A stretch of DNA of 10,526 nucleotides from Physocladia obscura (taxonomy: Eukaryota > Chytridiomycota > Chytridiomycetes > Chytridiales > Chytriomycetaceae). Positions 1 to 9,106 of the stretch are shown one piece after another (within the stretch, counting starts at the first letter, position 1; the number at the start of each line of letters is the position of its first letter). The stretch is from positions 8,729 through 19,254 of the forward strand of contig JADGJH010000407.1 in assembly GCA_027596945.1 (NCBI GenBank), read 5' to 3'. Under the pieces are notes generated by a model. That model saw only the letters and a list, made by a program, of their open reading frames with translations. It did not search any database and was not told where the DNA came from. Made by a program: the position numbers and the translations under genes.

Positions 1-24
1 TTTTTTTTTTTTTTTTTTTTTTTT
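1..24. repeat. Poly-T homopolymer at left edge
   Basis: Twenty-four T residues open the window. On the minus strand this is a poly-A run about 16 bases into an intron of the SWIM-RING gene, just after its GTGAGT donor at 40-35. It looks like a place where an assembly stopped, so the missing 3' part of that gene probably lies beyond a homopolymer break. Confidence 0.85.
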
Positions 25-40
25 CAAATGAACAACTCAC

Positions 41-953
41 TGGACATTTGATATTTTCAAGACCCATGCTTTTCGTTTGATGGTCAATCAATATTTTCAT
101 GCATTTGACATGAATGTTGTTTCCACAGCTCAATTTGCAGTAAGTTATTGCTCCGAGATGAATGTCAAATTCGTCCATACAGATTGGACTATTGCAATAA
201 AAACTTTTTAACTCTGCTTTTTTTTCTTCTTTTTTTCTTTTACCAAACATCCCCCTCTTCTATGGGTCGTTGCTTTATTGTTCCTTTTTGTGAATCTTCT
301 TTAATTCGGTCCTCAGGGCTGGCAGCGGTAGGCGTTGGCAATATCTTAAAAATAATAAAATAAAAGCAAAAACAATAAATAATAATATATAATCATTGCG
401 TATCATGATTATTTTCGCTGTAATTAATTTACCTTTTTTCGAACATCCATGAGCTCACAGATTTCGCGTTCAATGAGAGAGTTCTGGTACAATATTTCGC
501 TCATCAAGCCAACACGAAAAACTTTTATCATAACCCACAACTGTCAATATTGGTGTTAAATTATCCGTAATCAATGAAAATAATTGCCCTTACAATGTGG
601 ACGCATAGATCATTTTCTGTCAAATGCGTTCTGCAGTTGCATGATTGATAGGATCCCAGTGATACTTTAAAAGTTCTCATTCCTGCCTTTTCCTTTTCAC
701 TCTTTTTCTCAGTTTGATAAGTCGATTTATTTGTGGGTTCGCAAAAATTATTTGACGATAGCGCTCCTGGGATTTGATCTTGTGGAGCTGAAGTCGTTCC
801 AATTAATTGACCTACTTGAAAGTTCGATTCCTGAATGATGAATGCTGTTGGTCCCAGCTCTTGCAAAACATAAAAATGGAGTTTTGAAGCGCTTTCAATT
901 CGCGTTTTGATATGTTCGGGACAGGCTCGCCTATACGGTGCTGACCTCAACAT
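41..953 (-). CDS. SWIM and RING zinc-finger protein, ZSWIM2-like, 3' end missing
   Basis: Probable E3 ubiquitin ligase with a SWIM finger followed by a RING finger, the order seen in animal ZSWIM2. I propose four exons: 953-594, 540-433, 344-244 and 188-41, with GT-AG introns of 53, 88 and 55 bases; the next donor is GTGAGT at 40-35. The joins stay in frame and give 239 residues before the sequence runs out. Exon 1 starts at ATG 953 (MLRSAPYRRACPEH) and carries YVLQELGPTAF near residue 30, a family-like signature. SWIM ligands are C105, C107, C117 and H119 (C-x-C-x9-C-x-H). Exon 2 supplies WVMIKVFR and LIEREICELM, matching the helix after the SWIM finger in ZSWIM2 proteins. The exon 3-4 junction creates C190-P-I-C193; further RING ligands are C207, C211, H216, C219 and C238, and the last Cys is beyond the edge. 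Residues about 45-91 are a polar insert not expected in the family. The in-frame TTG at 971 is a less likely start. Family assignment is strong; the ligase role is inferred. Confidence 0.82.
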
Positions 954-985
954 GAAAAATAATCTTTGCAAAATTATTAAAGAAT

Positions 986-991
986 TTTATT
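986..991 (-). terminator. AATAAA polyadenylation signal after RPO41
   Basis: Minus-strand AATAAA begins three bases after the RPO41 stop codon (TGA at 997-995). It lies in the 41-base gap before the ATG of the SWIM-RING gene, so RPO41 transcripts probably end inside the 5' part of that neighbour. The hexamer match is seen directly; its use is inferred. Confidence 0.5.
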
Positions 992-994
992 AAC

Positions 995-3900
995 TCAGTG
1001 GAAAAAGTAAAGGCTGTTCTTCACATGCTCAATATTGAAATCGCCTTTTGCTGGTAATGGCGGAATCACGAGGTTCACCCACGACGTAACTTTTACAGAT
1101 TTTGATGATTTCTTATAAACTTTGCGCCCAGTGCTCCGCAAATGGTCTTGCCACATGGTTATCTTTTCAGGATCATTTATCTCAACATTTACTCCATATT
1201 TATGTGTTTCGTTGCGTTCTCGCAACTCTTCTCGCAGATTTTGCATGATATTTTTCGAATGCAGTGTCACAAAAGTTTCTCGTAGTACTTCAGCCATCTT
1301 GTCAACATCACATGCGTGTGTCCAATAAGAGTCATGCACAGCTGCAAAATCTATTCCCTCTTGATTGCATTTAATTGCGGAAAGCATCATATGAGTGGCA
1401 TCTAATGAATGAATAAAGTTTGGTGGGAAGGCTGTTGACTGCTTCATTGGGTTCACCGCAGATAATGTAGTGTTATCAACAATTGTTACGGTTTGAAGCA
1501 ATGTTTGGATGGATCGCTTTTTTTGGTCCCGGTACGGCTGGACAATTGGAAGACCCAAAGGTGTAGTCCATATCACACTTGCAAGTTTTTCAACTTTGAT
1601 TTTTGATTCTTGTTGTGACGCGCTTGCCGCTTTTGCAGCAATTGCAGAAAGATCAGACTCAGCTTGCTTCGAAGCAGCATATGCAGCGTCATCATCTTTA
1701 TCCAAAAAATCAAACATTTCATCTTCGGAAACATGTATTACGGGAGATATAATTTCTTCATCTGTTGCAGCATCTAGAAGTACCATGTTCAATTCGTCAA
1801 TACCAGAAATCTGTGCCAATTTTGGAATATCTTCAATTTTACGTTCTCTAGCTGAAACTTCTTTTACTTCTGCTCGCGCAACAGTGAATGCACTTGGCAA
1901 GCATCCAATTTTGCTGAGAAATGCTGCATCATCAAGCTGAATTTGTGGTATAGATGCTGCCGGTATACTTTTCGCAATCATCAGAGCTGTACTGTTGAGC
2001 CAATTTTGAAGAGCACGAGCCCCAGTAAAAAGTTCACCCAAACTGTCAAAAATCAAGTGAGTAATTTGAAGAGAGCATTGGCCAATTTGCTCGTCCGTGA
2101 ATGGATAAAGTTCGGGATTTTCTCTGATACGTGATTTCACTTGGTCGCGAGCTCCGATAAACGTCACACCATAAGTATTAGTCATGACGGTCTGCTTGAC
2201 CAACTTGCGAGTAACTTTTGCTTGCATAAGTTTGGCAGTTTCATCGCCGCCTTCAACCAACTTATCGATCGCAGCACTCACTCTATCGGAAACAGCCGAG
2301 TCTATTAAGAGATTTTAGTGAAATAATTAACTCAAGTTAAATTTCAAATACTCACAAATATCTCCTGGACGATCAGTAGGCATCAAATTGACTTGCTTAG
2401 CACCTAATTCATCCCCACCTAATGCAGCATAATGCTGTAAACCATTGCAAGTTCCATCTTGGTGGACAGGAATTCGTGACATAAATTTAGTTGCATCGGG
2501 AGACCTCCAAGCCTCCGCCAACTCAAAACATGTGGCGAGCATTTGCCACGGGTCTTCAGCAGTTAACCACCATCGCTTTCCCTGAGTTTCGAGTCAACAA
2601 AAAAAAAAGTTCAACGTAAAAAACTTACATCTAGTGGATGATCGGCAGAATCCAGAATATTATCCATATTATCATCGGCGTATTTTTCACGTTCGTCAAA
2701 CGTTATCTTATTATTTCCCATCAAGTTTGCAACTTGAATCTTAAGCCACCTGAGTCCCCGTTCACCAAGTTGTTTTTTTGTGTCAAACATAAGAAGCCCA
2801 CGACAAAAATCATTTCCCATATGATTCAAATGTGCAGGCATCGGGTAGGCTCGGCCTCGGAAATCCATATTATGTGGAAAATAGATAGTTTGCCCCAAAA
2901 ACTAGAGTAATCATCTTAAAAAACGCGCTATATGCAAAAAACAGTAAAACTTACAGATCTTGCAATTTCTATTTTATAATTCGTATCACAGCGCTGAGAA
3001 AAGTCGTTGCGTCTCTTTGACATCTGCTTATGCTGTTCTACGTTCCATGCCTTTTTTTCTGCGGAGGACATGTCATTCCAATTGTCAGGTCTCGGCTTTT
3101 TCTTATACGCGTCTTCTTTTTCATCAGGAATCGGCGGTAAATCTGCAATACTTTCACCACTATTCCAAAGCTTCTTGACAACTTCGTACACTCGTTCATT
3201 TACACGCCACGGAGTTTTTCCCAATACATCAAGACTTTCATACACACCGGCAAGATGCTGGTTTTTGTCTGCCTCGCGTAGATACGCTCGATGTTCACTG
3301 GACCTTGTTCGAAGTACTTCGCTTTTGTAGTGCAAGTATCCGCCGCTGTTATGTGTCAGCCATGGACGTGGAGGAACAACCATTGGAAGCAGCCTTGGGT
3401 GCACATGCACGGGGTCTGTTGAGAGTTTTTCCAAAATGTACGGATGCATTTTTATCACGCCAATATTTTTTGTTCCAATAGCTGCGTACGTGTGCTCGAA
3501 TGCCCTTTCTTCAACCAAACTAATTTATTTATTATTTTCAATTTTTTATTTTTTAAAATATATATTTTTTAAAGTCAATAACTAACATGTCTCGGCGAGG
3601 ATCTTCCGGATTCGGATGAGGCACTTGAACTTTAGCAAGATCGACAAGTAATACAGCCAAAAATGAAGCTGCTCGGACTTTTGTGCTTGAAGGCCATTTG
3701 GGAATCCAATTATTTTTTTCGTTTGCAATGGCCTCTTTTTGTGCAAGATCACTGATAACCTTACGCATAGTAGTATTGAAGAGTCTACCGTTAATATGCA
3801 GATTGTGAATGCCTTTCTGTGTGTCAAACTGAATAAATTTCAAAATTAGATGTATAAAAACAAAATTAAAAAGCAACGTTCACCATTTTCTGATTCTTTT

Positions 3901-5775
3901 TCTTATTCAATTGCTGAAGATTATATTCCATCTCAATCGCTGTTCCAATCCTTGACAGTACAGCCACCGTTGCAACAGCTTGCCTGGAGTCGGATTCTGT
4001 GTCAGCGGTAACACTCCCCAAATCCGAAACACCTTGCCCATTATCCGCTGAACTAATTCGTAAAAACTCAGTAATCGCAATTTTTGCCAGTTGCTCGGGA
4101 GTAAGAAGTTTCAAAAATGGAACAAATCCGTGGTGATCGGCATCTTCAGTCGAAGATTCTAGTTTTGCAATCCCGGATTTAATTGCCGGAATAAGCAACC
4201 GATTCCATGTAGCCATATACCTAGTTGGGAGTGATATTATCGAGCGCAAGTTTTCGGGAAGATCTTCGTGGGTTGCTGCGAGCTCTTCAACGGCGGCTGT
4301 AAGCGCTTTCTTTTCGAGCTCTGACTGTAATTTCAAAAGTTCTGCCAGTGATTTCTTTTCACCCGAATTATTGATGCTTGATTCCGTCTTCAGAGATATT
4401 GATTCAAGCGTTCTTTGTAAAATGCGAACACCCAAGGAGTTTGTTGCAACCAAATCTGAATTTTCGACTGGCGTGTTTGTGGCCGCCGAAGTATCAGCAG
4501 CGGCGGCACTATTTGCTAAAGATGACTTTGATTCATTTGAGTCTTGAAGGGCAGACAGAACAAGAGTGTCTGATTGATTGCTTAACAAAGACAAAGGTGA
4601 TGAAAAATCCGAAGTCGAATGTTCTTTGGCACTTTTCAAAATTAATTCGGCAACCTGCCGTTCGTTTTCGACTTTACTCAAATCAATGTTCATGTTTTTC
4701 ATGCTCCGTATCAGAATGCTCAAAGTAGCACAATCTTCGAGTTCAGCAAATCTTCGGTCTCCAAACAGGAGAGCTGGTTCGAGTCCATCAAATTTCATTT
4801 CGCTGATGAGCTTAGCGGCAGCAGGCATGTTGTTTTGGGTAATCAGAAAGTTATGAACTAGGAGTGCGTATGTCGAAACGTCTGGAGACAGGTTGTATTT
4901 TCTCGCGCGTTTGTGCCATTCCAGTGCTTTATTAGAATCCGGCGGCGATGATTGAAAAGCCGCCTATTGCAGAAGAAATTATTTAAGTATGACAAAAGAA
5001 CGAATCAACCAAAAAAATTAAAGATTAAAAAATTAACCTCTATAAAAGCATTGACCATACCACGCTCAATCAGTGTGATCTTTGACGGCGGGTTGGTAGT
5101 TGCCAACAAACTAACTGCCCGGTTAAAGATTTTCTCAGCTCGCCCAATATCACCATTCGCAAGGCATGCTCCAATAAAAGCACGTCGCTCTGACGCAAAA
5201 AAAACTGCATCTTGAGGCGCCACAAAATTTGCGCGCGATTTCGAAGATGCATCGTCGTTGTGGCTTATTGGTTCTTGGAAGTCTTCCGAGTATTGCGGTT
5301 TGGTTGCCTTCTTCGGGGCGGCATTAGGGAACATTGACGAGGAGAGTTCTGGGTCATTTTCAAGAGACTGTTTCTGCTGTTGTTGATGTTGGCGCGGTAT
5401 CTTTTCACTCAAAGATTTCTGTTGCAGCAGATGCTGCTGGTAGTGGGTTTGCGCCAAACTGTAATCCATGACTCGCAGGCGCTTTGAAGAAGCATCGGCA
5501 GAGATAGAGTGTATGTCCACAACAGCATTCGCCATAAATTCGCTAGCGGAGGGTCGAAGTGGTTTTGGGGAAGAGATTGAGCCAGCCGCTGTTGGTTGTG
5601 GTGACGGCGGCAGTGGTGTGGATGATGTTGAGCTGGCGATAGATGCTTTTGCTGTTGCGGTTGCTGCCCAGCGAATTGACTCCACTGATGCTGCAAGTGA
5701 AGAACGATGCACGACTGTCGACTGCTGTTTCCCTGCCTTCCGCAGTAGAATCGATTGTCTCACTACAACTTGCAT
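995..5775 (-). CDS. RPO41: Mitochondrial DNA-directed RNA polymerase
   Basis: Single-subunit T7-like RNA polymerase that transcribes mitochondrial DNA in the matrix. I propose seven exons: 5775-5038, 4963-3884, 3828-3587, 3519-2955, 2901-2629, 2581-2356 and 2301-995. Introns are 53-74 bases with GT-AG ends (for example GTAAGT at 2954 and 2628). The total is 4,431 coding bases or 1,476 aa, longer than yeast Rpo41 (1,351). ATG 5775 has an in-frame TAG nine bases upstream. Residues 1-45 are rich in Arg, Ser and Ala, a mitochondrial presequence. A Gln-rich linker covers about 112-136. PPR-like helical repeats lie at about 197-310, the best being [10 protein letters not shown] to EMKFDGLEP. The catalytic core is complete: [12 protein letters not shown] (884-895); motif [12 protein letters not shown] with Asp1008; motif [16 protein letters not shown] with Lys1077 and Tyr1085; [10 protein letters not shown] (1333-1342); motif C VHDSYWTH with Asp1365; and the terminal YFFH. 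About 110 acidic and Ala-rich residues are inserted near 1155-1275, just before [10 protein letters not shown]. No frameshift is present. Confidence 0.97.
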
Positions 5776-5898
5776 CGTCGTCTATTTTTTTTTTTCGGTT
5801 TTTCTGCTTTTGGTGAGAAAAAAAAAACAAAAAAAATTTTTTTTTCATAATCCTATGAGACCAAAACATTTCAAAAACACATATCACATCACACGTAG
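5776..5898 (-). promoter_or_regulatory. Short seipin-RPO41 intergenic region with poly(dA:dT) tracts
   Basis: These 123 bases separate the seipin stop from the RPO41 start, both on the minus strand, so they must hold the seipin 3' end and any RPO41 promoter. The stretch contains a T11 run at 5785-5795, A10 at 5818-5827, and an A8-T9 block at 5829-5845. Such tracts exclude nucleosomes and are common in fungal promoters. I see no clear TATA box or AATAAA here. Confidence 0.5.
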
Positions 5899-7816
5899 TT
5901 AAAGTCGCGTTTGTTTTGGTAATGACGATGATCGTTTGCTTGGCGATTCTTCGTCTTGCTCTTTGGCAACATTTTCAAACACCCCAACTTGTGTCGAAAC
6001 ACCCAAAACCGCCTCTCCTGCAGCAGCATTATCATCAGCATCACCAATAATGCCGCTACTACCGCCAATTTTATTTTCACTGCGCCTCGTAAAACCATCA
6101 GCGCCACCTGTCTCTTCCTCCAACGCATCCATTTTAAACACCTGCCTCTTCCTCAACCGCAACGGTTCTTCCCCACCACCAATTGGCGAAGCCGCTGCTA
6201 CCGCCGCTGCCGCACTTGCCGATAGACTCTCTGCCGCACTAGTACTCGTCGTCTTCAAGATCTTGCCCAAATCAACTCTCACGCGCGTGCGCATTTCCGA
6301 ATCTGGTACATCCTCGTCGCCACTGAACACTTCCTCCTCGCTCTCGTATTCCTCCTCGACGCCCGTGTCGGCGTTAATTCGGCGTCGCGTGACTTTGCGC
6401 ATACGTCGCTGCGCAGCCTTGTTTTCGAACCATGACACGAACATACGCCAGAGGAGGAGACCGAACAGTGCGTACCAAAACATAAAAAAGATGATAAAGA
6501 GCGCGGCTGTTGTGTAAAACCAGTTGTGCATAAAGTAGCGGAGGCCTTGAAAGTGTGCACTCAGGTAAATGTTACAGGAGAATATTTGGATATCCGTCGT
6601 GTGGATTCGGATCATTGCACGTTGCAGTGGGAGGTCCTAGAAAAAAGAAAAGAAAAAATTGAAAGCTTAAATTTTCGCTTCACTTCAACACAAAAGAACT
6701 AACCTCTCGTTCAATATAGTCATCCACCATCAAAACTTTCACAACCTGCCCCTCATTCTCCCACCCAGGCACCAAGAAAACAGCACGGGCCGCTGTCTGC
6801 AGTGTCCTCAGCAAGAACGACTTGTACGCAACCAAAGCCGGCCGCCGAGCCGACGCAAGTACAAATTCCGAACTACTAACGCCGCCACGCTGCGGATGCT
6901 TTTTTCCAGTTGCGGACGATGTCAGATTTAGCGAGACCATAAAGTTGCCAGGGTTGTAGTTTGAAGGTGCATCGGGTACATACAAATCGATTCCGACAGT
7001 GTAATGTTGGTCTGGACGCAATACGTCTTTTGGAAGAATATTTTGGGTGAACTCAACTGATTTTTTTTTTTACCATTAATATTCGTATCTATGCGCGTTT
7101 TTGGACTTACCAATGGCTTCAGGATACTGCAATCCGTTAGTGTGTAGACCGAGAGAGTCTTGGAAGGTGAGATAAGCAGGAACTCTTGTGACGACAGTAG
7201 GCATATATGCAGCATAAAAGATAGCGTATGTAATTGCGGCAAGGATAAAGAGGATGATTGCTATAACGGTGAAGACGATTGTTCCGAGCGCTGACTGTTG
7301 GGTGGCATCGGAAGTAACCTGATTGAAATGTGAAGGTATGAGTGGTACTATTCTGATTAATAGCAGTCTATCACAATATGCTTGCTGCTTCGTTTGGCAC
7401 GCTCACTCAACCCAAACCATGTCATTTGCTCCGTTCACTTTACATCGCTTGTTTCACTTTGTTCGCTACGCTCAAGTGATTACCCAGGCACCAAGATCAA
7501 AAACTAGACGGCGAAAGGCGAGATGGCTTGGCCGAATAAACTTGTGCTGAACAAGCAGCTTCGCTTGAGAAAAGTTGACAGGGACTTCAAAATCCAGCGG
7601 CGGTAAATCAAAGTCCAGCGAGGACTCATCGTTGGGGTTGGGATTGGGATTGGCGGTGGCAGCCGAAAATTGTTTCACGGGAGGGTTTAGACGGCTGGCA
7701 ATGCGCTGCTGGACGTTTGGGGGTAAGGTAGATTGGATTAACCGCGTGCCTGCCGTTGTCAGCAGGTTATTCGAGATTGTCTCGGTGATTGATTCGGTTA
7801 AATCAAGAGTCTGCAT
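5899..7816 (-). CDS. Seipin, ER lipid-droplet assembly protein
   Basis: Seipin is an oligomeric ER membrane protein at ER-lipid droplet contacts that guides droplet formation; in yeast the homologue is Sei1/Fld1. I propose four exons: 7816-7484, 7318-7111, 7056-6704 and 6636-5899, with introns of 165, 54 and 67 bases, giving 543 aa. ATG 7816 has an in-frame TGA 12 bases upstream. A cytosolic N-terminus (1-111) includes an Asn-Pro repeat. Transmembrane helix 1 is at about 124-146, followed by YAAYMPTV as in animal seipin. The lumenal domain carries the family signature with P208, N213, G217 and FMV (LYVPDAPSNYNPGNFMV) and then KSFLLRTLQT. IRIHTTDIQIF and AHFQGLRYFMHN lead into transmembrane helix 2 at about 338-362. 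A sequon N224-L-T is in the lumenal part. The tail, about 366-543, is unusually long: first basic (RRMRKVTRRR), then Glu-, Ser- and Ala-rich. Human seipin is 398 aa and yeast 285. The first intron junction (GTAATC donor) is the least certain. Confidence 0.93.
7319..7483 (-). other. Unusually long first intron of seipin
   Basis: At 165 bases this intron is two to three times longer than the other introns of the window. The donor reads GTAATC directly after Trp111 and the acceptor is TTTCAATCAG. Removing it joins GAW to VTSD in phase 0, just before the first membrane helix. It has no recognisable RNA or coding content. A short extra exon or alternative donor cannot be excluded. Confidence 0.6.
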
Positions 7817-8040
7817 TCTTCTTCAGTCCACGACCACACAAATTTTGCCTTCCTTCAAATTGATATTTTTTTGTTTCAGCAAGGAAAAGAGACACATGGG
7901 TACTCGTGTTGATCATCATTACCAGCAAGTGCAAAGCAGCACTTACCATCTAGTGATGCAGCAATGGTACGACCTACGTTGCGACATTGCCAAACCCACA
8001 AGTCTACTGAAACAGTTCTGCAACTTTCTTGCTATATACT
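7817..8040. promoter_or_regulatory. Seipin upstream region with a small unassigned plus-strand ORF
   Basis: This stretch must contain the seipin 5' UTR and promoter, read leftwards. It still has ordinary CpG density, unlike the DNA to its right. A minus-strand GTAAGT donor lies at 7946-7941, so a 5' UTR intron or an extra upstream exon of seipin is possible. On the plus strand a pyrimidine-rich tract ending in CAG (7877-7879) precedes an ATG at 7896 that opens a 48-codon frame ending at 8042 (MGTRVDHHYQQ...). I recognise no domain in it and do not call it a gene. Confidence 0.35.
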
Positions 8041-9106
8041 AATTTGTTGCATAAATATAGCCACATGAACCAGCATCATTAAAAATGACATAATCAACAT
8101 GCAGCCAGACATCATTTGATATTTTCCGACTTGAAAAAAATTCAGTATTCACTGAAATTAGAAATTGCCAATAGAATCTACTAAATTTTTTTCCTCAATT
8201 TTTACATCCAAGCCTAGGATAGGAACAACGTTCAGGATCAGGGCCACCTAGCCTTTACTTGAACCAAGCATTGAGCTGAACACCAAGCATTTTTAAAATA
8301 AAATAAAATAAATTAGGAAAATTGTAGCTTGTAATTGAATAGTCATTTTCAGACTTCAAGCTGGAAAGTAATGAAATGTTGGGAAAAAAACAAAATAATT
8401 GAATTTACAATGACTGAGTTTATCAATTCATGAAAAAGGTGACGTCAGGCAAACACAGCAACAAGATTTCTGCCAAATGTCAAAATATTGCATTTGAGTT
8501 TGCTACTTGCCTTCCATAAAATTGAAGTCATGTTTCCAATCAGTTATTTTTGAGGTGCTGTTAAATTTCTGTGTGTAACAAGGAATTTCATAGATGATAG
8601 ATTTTATTTTTTTAGTTTATGCCTTTTCAAGTGCTTTGCTTACTTGGGTTGCTTGATCCCCTCATATCCTAGCTAAGAAATGAACGCTCTATTTTGATTT
8701 TTCATATCAACAGTGTCTTGAAACCATTAAGGATCAGAGTTGTGGTACCAATTTTTCCATCTTTTCAGGTAACTTTTTCAAAGTTGGTCAGATAAGTTAA
8801 TACTTAGATCTGGTGTTTGAGAGTGAAAACACTTATTTATTATATTGTGTTGAACATGTGAAAGAAAATAAAGTAATAATTGTTTGATCTGCTAAAACCA
8901 AATCAACTTAACCATATGATTATGTACCTTGTGGACAGCTCAGGAATGTCTAAATTCCGATGTTGGACACAAGAGAAGGATGAGTAGGAGTTAATGTGGA
9001 TGATTAATATTATTAATGGTTTTATTGTTTTTGTGGATCATGAAAATTTTTTTAAAATCTTCCAATTTAACTCTGCACCTAAAACTCAAACACAATATTG
9101 CAGACA
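8041..9106. other. Gene-free, AT-rich, CpG-poor region
   Basis: About 1.07 kb without a supportable gene on either strand; reading frames are short and broken. Only five CpG dinucleotides occur here. It includes an AAAAT-type microsatellite near 8296-8315 and a short near-duplication (GAACCAAGCATT at 8261 and GAACACCAAGCATT at 8278). It could be the upstream or LTR part of the Gag-like relic that follows, but I found no convincing LTR ends, primer-binding site or target-site duplication. Confidence 0.6.
8440..8447. promoter_or_regulatory. Perfect CRE-type palindrome TGACGTCA
   Basis: The eight-base palindrome TGACGTCA is the consensus site of CREB/ATF-type bZIP factors. It contains one of the few CpGs kept in this CpG-depleted stretch. 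A chance match is possible in 10 kb, so function is inference only. Confidence 0.3.

Noticed and set aside
1509..1940. 143-codon plus-strand ORF opposite the RPO41 insertion
   Set aside because: It is the antisense shadow of the last RPO41 exon; its Ser/Ala-rich make-up mirrors the acidic Ala-rich insertion, and it has no recognisable domain.
5468..5902. 144-codon plus-strand ORF across the RPO41 first exon
   Set aside because: Antisense of the presequence region; its C-terminal part reads through intergenic A/T tracts.
5936..6517. 193-codon plus-strand ORF opposite the seipin tail
   Set aside because: Low-complexity shadow of the last seipin exon, without domain or splice context.
8200..8260. 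Possible tRNA or structured RNA near the CCTAGG/CCTAGC repeats
   Set aside because: No B-box-like GGTTCGAATCC and no cloverleaf pairing; only short, imperfect inverted matches.
8041..9106. Possible LTR upstream of the Gag-like relic
   Set aside because: No matching second copy in the window, no convincing TG...CA ends and no primer-binding site could be identified by eye.
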